This document shows positions 23,810 to 32,423 of a DNA stretch of 49,287 nucleotides, piece by piece. The position numbers and the translations under genes were made by a program. The notes below the pieces were generated by a model, which searched no databases, was not told the DNA's origin, and was given only the letters and a program-made list of their open reading frames with translations. The DNA lies in NCBI GenBank assembly GCA_903951445.1, contig CAJBBZ010000183.1, forward strand, positions 1 to 49,287, written 5' to 3'. The DNA comes from an uncultured beta proteobacterium (GTDB lineage: Bacteria > Pseudomonadota > Gammaproteobacteria > Burkholderiales > Burkholderiaceae_C). Numbering within the stretch: the stretch's first letter is position 1; each line of letters opens with the position of its first letter.

Positions 23810-25039
23810 TCAAAACCTTTGCGCGCGTAAAGGATGTAAATCCAAGGCGCTTGGACGGCCACCTACCATGTCGGCCACCATACTCCCGGTCAGTCCGCCC
23901 AAAGTCAGCCCAATGTGCTGATGGCCAAAGGCATACACCACCCGCGCGCTATTGCGCGAACGCCCCAATACCGGCAGGCCATCGGGCAGCGTCGGTCGGA
24001 AACCCAGCCAGGGCGCCTGCGGCGCACCTAGAGCAGGTAAGGCACGGTGCGATGCAAAGTTCAGCAGATCCAGCAAACCGGGGTGCATTTCCTGCCCTAA
24101 GTCCGCCAACTCCACCGTGCCGGCCACGCGTATGCCTTGCGCCATGGGCGTCATATAAAAACCACGCTCGGCCCAACCTACAGGACGTGAAATCAAAGGG
24201 GTGCTGCCAGGGAACATCAGGTGGTAGCCGCGCTCGGCTTGCAGCGGCACATCGTCGCCACATTGGGCCGCCAAGGCTTTGGAATGCACACCCGCGCACA
24301 GGGCTAGGTAATCGTAGGCGCTGTCATGGCCTGCGCCACGCAAGCGCACTTGCTTGTCATCCGCTTGTACTTGCGTCACAGCCAGCGGATGGACCACCAG
24401 CCCCTTGTCTTGCAAATACGCCAACAAGGCATGCAGAAAGGCCGAGGGATCGCTCAGGTGCCAGGAACCTTTGAACAAGGCGCCACGATGAAAGATGGGG
24501 CTGAGCTGCGGCTCTAATTTGGCAATCGCGCCCGCATCGAGAATGTCCGACTCCACGCCCAAAGTGCGGCGCAGTTCCAGGGTGTCGCGTGCACCTTCGA
24601 AAGCGGCGGCGCTGGAATACAAATACAAGCACTCTTGCGGGCACACAAAGCGCTGTAAATCGGCCTCGGCCAGCATCGCGTCATAGCCGCTTTGCGCGCG
24701 GGCCAGCAAATGCGACAAGGCGCTTACCGTGGATGTGTAGCGCGCGGGTGTGGAGGCCCATAAAAAGCGCGCAAGCCAGGGGGCCAAGGCATGCAAGTGC
24801 GACCAGCGTACGCGCAAGGGACTTTGCGACGAGAACAAATAGCGCGGCAGATCACGAAACACCGAGGGGTTGTTGACGGGGATGCATGCGTAATTGGCGA
24901 AGGTGCCAGCATTCCCAAACGATGCGCCGCCCGCTGCGCCACGCGGCTCGTACAAGCTGACCTCGTGACCGTCGCGCATCAGCCAGTAGGCCGATGACAG
25001 CCCGACAAAACCCGCGCCTATGACAGCAACGCGTGCCAT
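23810..25039 (-). CDS. FAD-dependent D-amino acid dehydrogenase family protein (DadA-like)
   Basis: This is a DAO-family flavoprotein that probably oxidatively deaminates a D-amino acid or similar amine and feeds electrons to the respiratory chain. The 409 residues begin with the FAD motif VAVIGAGFVGLSSAYWLM. They keep CAGVHSKALAAQCGDDVPLQ, ERGYHLMFPG, and the C-terminal DGLPVLGRSRNSARVVYAFG and HQHIGLTLGG segments typical of DadA. I chose ATG 25039; a TTG three codons upstream is the alternative. It is the last gene of the minus-strand run, 84 bases after the Mpo1-like gene, so cotranscription is uncertain. Confidence 0.8.
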   Translation of the reverse strand: MARVAVIGAGFVGLSSAYWLMRDGHEVSLYEPRGAAGGASFGNAGTFANYACIPVNNPSVFRDLPRYLFSSQSPLRVRWSHLHALAPWLARFLWASTPARYTSTVSALSHLLARAQSGYDAMLAEADLQRFVCPQECLYLYSSAAAFEGARDTLELRRTLGVESDILDAGAIAKLEPQLSPIFHRGALFKGSWHLSDPSAFLHALLAYLQDKGLVVHPLAVTQVQADDKQVRLRGAGHDSAYDYLALCAGVHSKALAAQCGDDVPLQAERGYHLMFPGSTPLISRPVGWAERGFYMTPMAQGIRVAGTVELADLGQEMHPGLLDLLNFASHRALPALGAPQAPWLGFRPTLPDGLPVLGRSRNSARVVYAFGHQHIGLTLGGLTGSMVADMVGGRPSALDLHPLRAQRF

Positions 25040-25123
25040 CAGGCGCAAGCCCCAGCAGATGCAGCGGGTATCAAACTGCGCGTGGGAACAGGCAACTTGC
25101 GCGCTAAGGCCTTCACGGCCAGC

Positions 25124-25600
25124 TTACCATCGCACACCCAGACGCTCGAAGGCTTTGCTCAGGACAAACAAAGGCCCGACGAGCAGGTATTGCAGGTCCT
25201 CGAAAAAGGAAGGTTTTTTACCTTCAAGATGGTGGCCGATGAATTGAAAAATCCAGGCAACAACAAAAATTCCCACACTGGATTGCACCAGCACACCCGC
25301 GGCGTCCATAGCGTCCACCAGGGCCAGCATCAACGAGGACAAGAGGAGCATGCACAGCGTAAAAGGCCAAGACAGACGGGCGTAATAGACCAGGCTACCT
25401 GCGATCAACAAAAGAACCAGAGCCGGGTGCACGGCAAACAACAAGCCATTGAGGCTGAGCATGATGGCGGGAATCGCCACAAAGTGAATCACTTCATTGA
25501 CCGGGTGCGTATGGCTTAAGCCATAGTGCTGCAAAAGCGTATCGACTTTGCGCTGGGGAATGTCCATCCTTTCCGGCAGCGGGGTTTGCATTGAATCCAT
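25124..25600 (-). CDS. Mpo1-like (DUF962) membrane protein
   Basis: Yeast Mpo1, of the same family, is an Fe(II)-dependent dioxygenase in fatty-acid alpha-oxidation; activity of bacterial members is little studied. The 158 residues carry the conserved polar motifs SHTHPVNEVIHF (29-40; H32, N35, H39) and FIGHHLEGKKPSFFEDLQY (120-138; H123, H124). Between them are about four hydrophobic helices. GGGAGG lies six bases before the ATG. It is 28 bases downstream of the flavoprotein gene, in the same direction, and probably belongs to the operon. Confidence 0.8.
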   Translation of the reverse strand: MDSMQTPLPERMDIPQRKVDTLLQHYGLSHTHPVNEVIHFVAIPAIMLSLNGLLFAVHPALVLLLIAGSLVYYARLSWPFTLCMLLLSSLMLALVDAMDAAGVLVQSSVGIFVVAWIFQFIGHHLEGKKPSFFEDLQYLLVGPLFVLSKAFERLGVRW

Positions 25601-25628
25601 GGTGTGCCTCCCTAATGAAAAACGCGAA

Positions 25629-26750
25629 CTAGGATTTTAAGAATTTCTTCAGCCACGCGACTGCGCGGCCCTGCGTGCATTGTCCGCCCCAGGCCAGCAA
25701 GGCGTGGCTGGCGCCTGCGTACAAAAACTGCAATTTGCGTGGCTTGTTGGCACGCAATTTGGCGGGTTCGGATTGCATCATGGCGTGCACGTTATTGGCC
25801 AGCGCTTCGCTGTCTTGCCAGACATGAAACACCTCCGGGTGGCTGCTGCTGCGCTCGAAGGCGTCGGTGGCCATAGCCTCGTCTTGCACCGCCAGGCCGC
25901 TGGGGACGAGCCAGGCGGGCGCGGTGCGGGCCAAAACCAAAATCGGCACATCGCAGGCCAGACGAGCGCCACTGGCCAGCACCACGTCATCGCGCGTGAG
26001 CGAGGCCACGGTTTCATACAGCACGGTAACACGCTGCTCACGCAGCAATTGCAACATACGCTGGTGCAAGGTTTCGGGATAGGCTTTGTCACCCTCTTGC
26101 TGGGGGCCGATGATCCAGGTCACTGCCGCCGTGGGCATGCGCTGGCGCACAGCCAAAGCCAGCTCAAAGCCCTCGGTGCCTGCGCCAATGACCGCCATAC
26201 GCAGCGCGCGGGTGCGGCCCAGGCCGCAGACCTTGGGCCATAAATTAGCAAAGCCCTCCAGCGGTGGCACAAACAGACCGTGTTCGCGCGCGCCGGGGAT
26301 GGCCGCTTCGATCGCTTCGCGGTGCGGCACCGGGCCGGTGTTGATAGAGAGCAGGTCATAGCTGATGGACTGGCCATCGTCCAGCAAGATGCTGCGCGAC
26401 ACGGCATTGAGGCCACGGCCTTGACGACCGGTCCATTGCACTTTGTCCTGCTGCAAGAGCGGCTCGAAATCGACCATGCAATCGGCCAGCGGCACATCGT
26501 TGGCGACGTAGCGTGCCAGTTTGCGCGGGGCAAAAGTCTGGGTTTGCTGGGCTAAGACCGTGATCTGGACATGCGCCAAGGGTTGGCGCTTGAAGTGTTC
26601 GAGCAAGCGGATATGGGCTGGACCCATACCCCACAAGACCAAATGCTCGGGCCGCCGGTAGGGCCTGGCGGCCAACTGGGCGCCCAAGGCAATGGCTTCT
26701 TCACCCGTGACCACAGAGTCTGCGGAGGGTGTCGGTAATGCTTCCGTCAT
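25629..26750 (-). CDS. NAD(P)/FAD-dependent oxidoreductase, paralogue of the SelD-fused flavoprotein domain
   Basis: This 373-residue NDH-2-like flavoprotein follows selD by four bases. Its first nucleotide-binding motif is degenerate (LVLWGMGPAHIRLLEHF), aligning with LVLVGGGHSHVAVLKAF of the SelD fusion. The second Rossmann motif is normal (MAVIGAGTEGFELALAV). SINTGPVPHREAIEAAIPGA and the C-terminal ASHALLAWGGQCTQGRAVAW also match the fused domain in order. It therefore looks like a diverged duplicate of the N-terminal half of its neighbour. The substrate is unknown. The altered FAD motif raises the possibility of a non-catalytic partner subunit. Confidence 0.8.
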   Translation of the reverse strand: MTEALPTPSADSVVTGEEAIALGAQLAARPYRRPEHLVLWGMGPAHIRLLEHFKRQPLAHVQITVLAQQTQTFAPRKLARYVANDVPLADCMVDFEPLLQQDKVQWTGRQGRGLNAVSRSILLDDGQSISYDLLSINTGPVPHREAIEAAIPGAREHGLFVPPLEGFANLWPKVCGLGRTRALRMAVIGAGTEGFELALAVRQRMPTAAVTWIIGPQQEGDKAYPETLHQRMLQLLREQRVTVLYETVASLTRDDVVLASGARLACDVPILVLARTAPAWLVPSGLAVQDEAMATDAFERSSSHPEVFHVWQDSEALANNVHAMMQSEPAKLRANKPRKLQFLYAGASHALLAWGGQCTQGRAVAWLKKFLKS

Positions 26751-26754
26751 ACCC

Positions 26755-29403
26755 CTATTGTTCCACGAGCGTGATGGGCGCCCGGAAATCGGCCACTTCG
26801 CACACCCGCCCGATCAACGCGCTGTGCGCATAGCCCTGTGTCCGCAAGGCTTGCAAACACGCCTGCGCCTGCTCCCAGGGCACGCTGGCCAGCAAGCCGC
26901 CGGCGGTTTGCGGGTCAAACAGCAATTGGCGGCGCAAGCGCAGCGCTTGGGCGGCGGAAAGTTTCGCATCGTCTGCGTCCAGCGTAGTCGTGACCCTGGC
27001 CGCTACAGCACGCGCGGCGGCAGAACTTGCCTCAGCCTCAGCCTCAGCGCGCGCGCCCGTGCCAGCACTTGGACTTGGATGGGCGCTTTTACCCAAGCCC
27101 GCGCCAAGGCCTGCGTCGGAACCCCGGCCCGATTCTTTTCCCGGCTGCCAAGGCCAACCCGAAATCGCCGAGCCTTGCTGGGCATTGCTGCTGTGCAAGG
27201 AACTGAAAATACCAGCGTCCATAGACGCCAATGCGCCATCGAGTAGCGGCAAAGACGCCAACTCCAATTGCGCGCCCAGGCGCTCGGTTTGCAGCATTTC
27301 CACCAAATGGCCTAGCAAGCCAAAGCCGGTGACATCGGTGCACGCACGGGCGCCGAACTGCGCCAGGGTGCGGGCCGCGTCCTGGCTGGATTGGGCCATG
27401 GTGCCCAGCGCCGCCTCCACCCAGCGGCCACGCGCGCGGCCCAGGGCGTGGGCAGCAAACAAAGTGCCGGTGCCCAGGGGTTTGGTCAAAATCAAGGCGT
27501 CACCGGGCCGCGCGCCAGTCTTGCGCATCAGCTGCACCGGCTGGCCCTGCGCGTCCAGATCCACCAGACCGTTGATGGCAAAGCCTAGCGACAACTCCGG
27601 CCCCTCGCCGCTGTGGCCCCCCACCAGCGCGCAGCCTGCCGAATTGAGCACTTGCACCGCACCAGCCATGAGCTGCGACAACAGGCTTTGGGTCTGGCGG
27701 TCCAAGCCCGGCGGTACCACGGCAATGGCCGTGGCGGTGTGCGGCGTAGCGCCCATCGCAAAAATATCGCCCAGCGCATGGTTGGCGGCAATCTGGCCGA
27801 AGCGGTAGGGGTCGTCGATAAACGCGCGGAAAAAATCCACGGTTTGCACCTGCGCTTTGCCTGGGGGAATACGTATCAGCGCCGCGTCATCGGGCGCGGA
27901 TAGGCCTATCAGCACATCCGGGCTTTCCAGCGTCTGCAAACCGCCCAGCGCCCTACCCAGCACACCCGCCCCCACTTTGGCGGCGCAGCCACCGCAACGC
28001 ATGGCCTGGGCTGCTTGCGCTTGGGTGCGCTCTTGTGCATCCAGGTCTGCGAATTGGGCCAGCGCCTGCGCACCTGTATCACTTGCTGCGGGCGCCATCG
28101 CGGGTAAGCCCAGATCAGAAAAACGCTGCATAAAGCGCCGGTCAATTTGGTCTTTCCAGCGCCATACCCAGGTACCGGCAAAGCCCAGCATGCCGCGCGA
28201 GGCCACCGCATAGCGATCGCCCGTGCTGATCAGGGCCAGCCAATGCTTTTGGGGACGATAGGCTTTTAAGGGCAGTCCGCACAAGGCATGGCGCAGATTG
28301 CGCGCCAATGGCATACCCATGCGCACCGCAAATACACCGGCTTTTTCCAAAGCGCGCGGGCCGAAGGCAGCCACATCGCCGCTGGCAAAAATGCGTGCGT
28401 CGGTGTCGGACTGCAAATACGCGTTCACGCGCACACAGCCGTCGGCATCGAGCGCCAAGCCGGTGGAGGCCAGCCAACTACCCCCTGCGGCTTGCGTCAC
28501 CCAGAAAACGGCGTCGGCTTCTATGTGTTTCAGTGCAGGCGTGGGGCCGGATGTTTGGGTGGCGCTAGGATTGGAACTTGCGTTTACGTTTACGTTTGCG
28601 CTCGCGCAGGCATGCGTGTTGGCGTGAGTGCCTTCAGCATGCTGCGCCACATGGGCACGAGAGTCCATCTCCGTCGCCCGCAACACCTGCACCCCGTTGG
28701 CGCTAAGCGAGTGCACCCGCGCGCCCAGATGCACGTGCACACCACGCGCTTGCAAGGTGTGCATAAAGCGCGCACGCACGCCTGCATTGTGCGTGGGCAA
28801 AATAGTGGGCGCCGCTGAAAACAATGCAAACTGCGGCGCTTGCAGGCCTAGCGCTTGGCATTCTTTGCCTAAGCGGTATTGCATTGCCAGCAGCAACTCC
28901 ACGCCTCCAGCGCCCGCGCCCACCACCGCAATGTGGCGCGGCCCCTGCCCGGCGCGCACGCGGGCAAGGATTTGCAACCAGCGTGCATTAAAAGCGGCAA
29001 TCGGCTTGACCGGTATCGCATGTTCACTTGCGCCCTGCACCTGCGCCACTTGCGGCGTAGAGCCGGTGTTGATCGCCAGCACGTCGTAGTCCAAAGGCGG
29101 GCGCCCGTGGAGCAGCACTTGGCGTGTTTCGCGGTCTATGCCGATAACCTGCGCCCGCACAAAACGCGCACCGGCGTGGGCGCACAAGCGCACTAAATCG
29201 AGATGGACTTCGTCATAGCCATAGTGACCGGCCACATAGCCGGGCAACATGCCCGAATACGGCGTGTGCGCGTCGGTACACACCAAGGTAATGCGCAAAC
29301 CCGCCAGCGGCTGCATGCCAAAGGCTTTGAGCACGGCTACATGACTATGCCCGCCGCCGACCAGCACCAGGTCGCGCAAGATGGGGCCGGAGTGTTTTTG
29401 CAT
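26755..29403 (-). CDS. selD: FAD oxidoreductase-selenide,water dikinase fusion (SelD)
   Basis: SelD makes selenophosphate from selenide and ATP for selenocysteine, selenouridine or Se-cofactor synthesis. Residues 1-440 are an NDH-2-like flavoprotein (LVLVGGGHSHVAVLKAF at 13-29; AVVGAGAGGVELLLAM near 159-174). The SelD domain begins at RCGGCAAKVG (469-478), where C473 and K476 correspond to the catalytic Cys17 and Lys20 of E. coli SelD. It continues with APDDAA, NHALGDIFAMGATP, CALVGGHSGEGPE and LLFDPQTAGGLL. Two low-complexity inserts interrupt it (about 245-292 and 740-808). The fused form is known; the flavin domain may reduce or deliver selenium. Its neighbours form one operon. Confidence 0.93.
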   Translation of the reverse strand: MQKHSGPILRDLVLVGGGHSHVAVLKAFGMQPLAGLRITLVCTDAHTPYSGMLPGYVAGHYGYDEVHLDLVRLCAHAGARFVRAQVIGIDRETRQVLLHGRPPLDYDVLAINTGSTPQVAQVQGASEHAIPVKPIAAFNARWLQILARVRAGQGPRHIAVVGAGAGGVELLLAMQYRLGKECQALGLQAPQFALFSAAPTILPTHNAGVRARFMHTLQARGVHVHLGARVHSLSANGVQVLRATEMDSRAHVAQHAEGTHANTHACASANVNVNASSNPSATQTSGPTPALKHIEADAVFWVTQAAGGSWLASTGLALDADGCVRVNAYLQSDTDARIFASGDVAAFGPRALEKAGVFAVRMGMPLARNLRHALCGLPLKAYRPQKHWLALISTGDRYAVASRGMLGFAGTWVWRWKDQIDRRFMQRFSDLGLPAMAPAASDTGAQALAQFADLDAQERTQAQAAQAMRCGGCAAKVGAGVLGRALGGLQTLESPDVLIGLSAPDDAALIRIPPGKAQVQTVDFFRAFIDDPYRFGQIAANHALGDIFAMGATPHTATAIAVVPPGLDRQTQSLLSQLMAGAVQVLNSAGCALVGGHSGEGPELSLGFAINGLVDLDAQGQPVQLMRKTGARPGDALILTKPLGTGTLFAAHALGRARGRWVEAALGTMAQSSQDAARTLAQFGARACTDVTGFGLLGHLVEMLQTERLGAQLELASLPLLDGALASMDAGIFSSLHSSNAQQGSAISGWPWQPGKESGRGSDAGLGAGLGKSAHPSPSAGTGARAEAEAEASSAAARAVAARVTTTLDADDAKLSAAQALRLRRQLLFDPQTAGGLLASVPWEQAQACLQALRTQGYAHSALIGRVCEVADFRAPITLVEQ
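27031..27048 (-). repeat. Hexanucleotide repeat inside selD (SelD-domain insert)
   Basis: Three tandem copies of CTCAGC (plus strand) encode the alternating Ala-Glu run in the 740-808 insert. A six-base unit keeps the reading frame, so slippage would change linker length without inactivating the gene. Confidence 0.7.
28582..28599 (-). repeat. Hexanucleotide repeat inside selD (flavoprotein-domain insert)
   Basis: Two copies of GTTTAC plus a variant GTTTGC (plus strand) encode the Asn-Val-Asn-Val run of the 245-292 insert (SANVNVNASS). It is again in-frame, and parallels the repeat in the second insert. Confidence 0.6.
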
Positions 29404-29442
29404 AGCCCCCCATTGTGACTAGCCGCGTGACGAGCCGTCTGG

Positions 29443-31704
29443 CTAGCCGCGCCGCCAGCGGTGCCAGCGCGCCAGCCAAGGCATGGCTGCTGCGGGCAGA
29501 TGCGCGCGCTGCCATTGGCCCGCCACCTGCCTGGCCGACTCGCTGAGCGTCGGATAGCTGTGGATGGTGGTCAAAATCGCTTTCAAGCCCAGGCCCTGAC
29601 GCATGGCCAGCGCATAGGGCGCAAGTAATTCGGCGGCATGCTCGCCCACAATACTGACGCCCAGCAAGGTATCGCGCCCGGGCACAGTGAGCACTTTGAC
29701 AAAACCGGCAGGCGCTGCGCCATGCGCTGCATCACAAATCGCACGGTCCAGGCCTGCAAGCTCAAAACGGGTGACTTCAAAAGCTAGGCCGCGCGTCTGC
29801 GCTTGTTGTTCATTGAGGCCCACGCGTGCCACTTCCGGCGCCACATAGACAGCAGTGGGCAACACGCTGTAGTCGGGCCGCAACGCGCCCCATCCGTCGA
29901 GCAAAGCATTGACCGCCGCATACCAGGCTTGGTGCGCAGCGGCATGGGTGAACTGGTAGGGACCTACAACATCACCGGCGGCGTAAATGGATGGGATCAG
30001 GGTTTGCAAATACGCGTCGGTATGCAAAAGCGTATCGCTGGCAATGCCTAATGCTTCCAAGCCAAAACCGCGCAGCCGGGCTTGGCGTCCGGTGGCGCAG
30101 AGGAGCAAATCGTAGGGGACGGCAAATTCGTCGTCTTGCGCGGCTGGTATCGCGGGGGCCGCGTGCGAACCGGACTGTGGAATCATGTTTTGGCGCAGCA
30201 CCACCAATTTATCCGCACCCGCATGCGCTGGCAGAGTTTCGCAACGCAAGACTTGGTGCCCTGTGAATACGCGGACACCATCGGCACTTAATGCGGCTTG
30301 CACCAGCGCGCTGACATCTGCATCTTCTTTTGACAACAAAGCCGGCGCGGCCTCGACCAAGCTCACCTGCGCACCCAGACGCGCAAAGGCCTGCGCCAAC
30401 TCGCAACCGACCGGCCCGCCACCCACGATGGCGATACGCCGAGGCAGCGCGGCAGATTGTTCCAACACATCCCACAAAGTATCGCTGGTCACATAGCCGC
30501 TGTCCTGTAGGCCAGCAATCGCAGGCACGGCCGGCTGCGACCCGGTCGCCAAAATAATGCTGCGGGCGCTGATGCGCTCGGGCGCCTGGCCGCTGCGGCG
30601 CAACTCCACGGTCCAAGGATCGACGATGTAGGCATAAGCTTGCAACACGTCTACTCCCATGGCGCGGTAACGCTGCGGGCTGTCGTGCGGCGCGATGGCG
30701 GCGATGATGCTGCGCACACGTTGCATGACGGCAGCAAAGTCCACCTGCACCGGCCCGGTGTGTATGCCAAAGCCCTGGGCCTGCCGCGCTTGCTGCGCGA
30801 CGCGCGCACTTTGAATCAAGGCCTTGCTGGGCACGCAGCCACGGTTGAGGCAATCACCACCCATCTCGCCCGCCTCCACCAGCGCCACGCGGGCTTGCGC
30901 ATGCGCGGCCACATAGGCAGACACCAAACCACCCGCACCGCCGCCTATGACGATCAGGTTGTAATCAAAACGCGCCGGGCGCTTCCAGCGTGCGGCCACC
31001 GTGCGCCGACGTTGCCAAGCCAATATGCGCCGGGTTAGCCAGGGTGTGCCAGCCATGGCCAGTGCCAAAGCAATCAAGCCAGCGGCGACCTGCGGCTGCA
31101 AGATGTCGGACACCGATTGCAATTGCCCTAGCTGCGCGCCGGCTTGCAAGTAAATCACGGTGGCCGGCAACATGCCGATCTGGCTAAATAAATAAAAGCG
31201 CCAGGCCGGCATGCGCGTCAAACCCATAAGCACATTGACCGCGCCAAAGGGCACAAGCGGAATCAAGCGCAAACTGAGCAAGTAAAAAACACCTTCGCGC
31301 TCCAAGCCGCGCGTCATCTGCCCCAAGCGCCGCGTCATGCCAGCGCCCAGGTAAGCGGGCAAGCTATCGGCCAGCACATGGCGCACCACCAGCAAGCACA
31401 GCGTGGCGCCCAGGCTGGACGCAAAAGACACCAGCAGCAAACCCCAGCCAAAACCCAGCACCGCACCACCGGCCAAGGTCAGCACCACGATGCCTGGCGT
31501 AGAGGCACTGGCCAGGAGCACATACAGCACAAAAAACGCAGCGCGCACCGTCCAGGGTGCTTGTGCGTGCCAGGCTTGCAAGTCTTGGTACTGCGATTGC
31601 AATCGCGCCAGGCTGAACCAATCAGCGCCCTGCAATACACCGACTAGCGCAAGCGCGAGCAAGGCCCCTAGCGCTATACGCCAGAGCATGCGCGCGCTAA
31701 ACAT
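29443..31704 (-). CDS. VTT/TVP38-domain membrane protein fused to a flavin disulfide reductase
   Basis: This is a 753-residue fusion. Residues 1-230 form a VTT (TVP38/DedA-like) membrane domain with LREGVFYLLSLRLIPLVPFGA-type core signature (RLIPLVPFGAVNVLMGLT near 146-163). Residues 245-753 resemble mercuric reductase/dihydrolipoamide dehydrogenase: FAD motif VIGGGAGGLVSAY, redox disulfide C285/C290 in GGDCLNRGCVPSKAL, NAD motif AIVGGGPVGCELAQAF and C-terminal TTIHSYPTLSE. It should move electrons from NAD(P)H to a membrane-proximal disulfide or selenium/sulfur substrate; the substrate is unknown. I chose ATG 31704, overlapping the upstream stop by eight bases. Upstream frame is shadow of the previous gene. 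Confidence 0.88.
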   Translation of the reverse strand: MFSARMLWRIALGALLALALVGVLQGADWFSLARLQSQYQDLQAWHAQAPWTVRAAFFVLYVLLASASTPGIVVLTLAGGAVLGFGWGLLLVSFASSLGATLCLLVVRHVLADSLPAYLGAGMTRRLGQMTRGLEREGVFYLLSLRLIPLVPFGAVNVLMGLTRMPAWRFYLFSQIGMLPATVIYLQAGAQLGQLQSVSDILQPQVAAGLIALALAMAGTPWLTRRILAWQRRRTVAARWKRPARFDYNLIVIGGGAGGLVSAYVAAHAQARVALVEAGEMGGDCLNRGCVPSKALIQSARVAQQARQAQGFGIHTGPVQVDFAAVMQRVRSIIAAIAPHDSPQRYRAMGVDVLQAYAYIVDPWTVELRRSGQAPERISARSIILATGSQPAVPAIAGLQDSGYVTSDTLWDVLEQSAALPRRIAIVGGGPVGCELAQAFARLGAQVSLVEAAPALLSKEDADVSALVQAALSADGVRVFTGHQVLRCETLPAHAGADKLVVLRQNMIPQSGSHAAPAIPAAQDDEFAVPYDLLLCATGRQARLRGFGLEALGIASDTLLHTDAYLQTLIPSIYAAGDVVGPYQFTHAAAHQAWYAAVNALLDGWGALRPDYSVLPTAVYVAPEVARVGLNEQQAQTRGLAFEVTRFELAGLDRAICDAAHGAAPAGFVKVLTVPGRDTLLGVSIVGEHAAELLAPYALAMRQGLGLKAILTTIHSYPTLSESARQVAGQWQRAHLPAAAMPWLARWHRWRRG

Positions 31705-32383
31705 GGCCGTCCTGGCCGCGCTTTGCATGCGGCAAATCTTGTAGCCCAGGCGCTTGCTGTTGGTCTGTGGGCGTATCGGCCAACAAGCGCACTCCGGCGG
31801 CGATGCGGCCCAGCCAGGTGATGGCGCACAAGGCTGCAAAACCATAGGCCAGCGGCACGAAGTAGGCAGGCCAAATACACATGGCACACAAGACCGCCAG
31901 GGTCTCGGTTGCCTCGGTCAAGCCACCCACAAAGTAAAACGATTTTTCAGGATATTGCGGGTTATGCAAACCGCGCTGCGCAGCCAATGCAGCAAAGGCC
32001 AGAAAGCTACTGCCAGTGCCTACAAAAGCCGTAATCAAAACCGCTGCGGCCAGCGCATTGCGCGCCGGGTCCGCCAGGGCAAAGGCCAACACCATCAAGG
32101 CATAAAACACAAAGTCCAAAGCAATGTCTAAAAAGCCGCCTACTGCCGTGCCACCTCCGCTGCCACGGGCCACAGCGCCATCGAGCGCATCACACAAGCG
32201 CGAGCACAAGAGCAAGACCAAACCCACCATCCAGGCCTGCGCTGCTATGCAAGCGGCAGCGAGCACACCCAAGGCAAACCCGACCCAGGTGATACTGTTG
32301 GCCGAAATACCCCAATACAGCAGCGGCCGTGCCAGCGCCTGCACAGCCGGGCGTATCAGGCGGGTGGTAAAGCGGTCCAACAT
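31697..32383 (-). CDS. CDP-alcohol phosphatidyltransferase family protein (YnjF-like)
   Basis: CDP-alcohol phosphotransferases move a phosphatidyl or similar group from a CDP-linked donor to an alcohol at the membrane. The 228 residues have the full active-site motif CDALDGAVARGSGGG then GGFLDIALD, with D65, D68, G69, A72, R73, D86 and D90. About six hydrophobic helices are present. The gene position next to an ABC ATPase resembles E. coli ynjF beside ynjCD. The substrate is not predictable. The stop overlaps the start of the VTT-reductase fusion. Confidence 0.85.
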   Translation of the reverse strand: MLDRFTTRLIRPAVQALARPLLYWGISANSITWVGFALGVLAAACIAAQAWMVGLVLLLCSRLCDALDGAVARGSGGGTAVGGFLDIALDFVFYALMVLAFALADPARNALAAAVLITAFVGTGSSFLAFAALAAQRGLHNPQYPEKSFYFVGGLTEATETLAVLCAMCIWPAYFVPLAYGFAALCAITWLGRIAAGVRLLADTPTDQQQAPGLQDLPHAKRGQDGHV

Positions 32384-32423
32384 AGCGGCATTGTCGGTGC
32401 AAGTAATGACACGTTATGCGGAC

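Noticed and set aside
27001-27060. Possible CRISPR or tandem-repeat array
   Set aside because: It is only three copies of a six-base unit inside a coding linker; there are no spacers or longer direct repeats in the window.
28288-28818. Plus-strand frame opposite selD
   Set aside because: It mirrors the low-complexity insert of selD; composition and position point to a shadow frame.
31705-31887. N-terminal extension of the VTT-reductase fusion
   Set aside because: It overlaps the CDP-alcohol transferase gene, is Cys/Pro-rich and contains no membrane helix; the ATG overlapping the upstream stop fits better.
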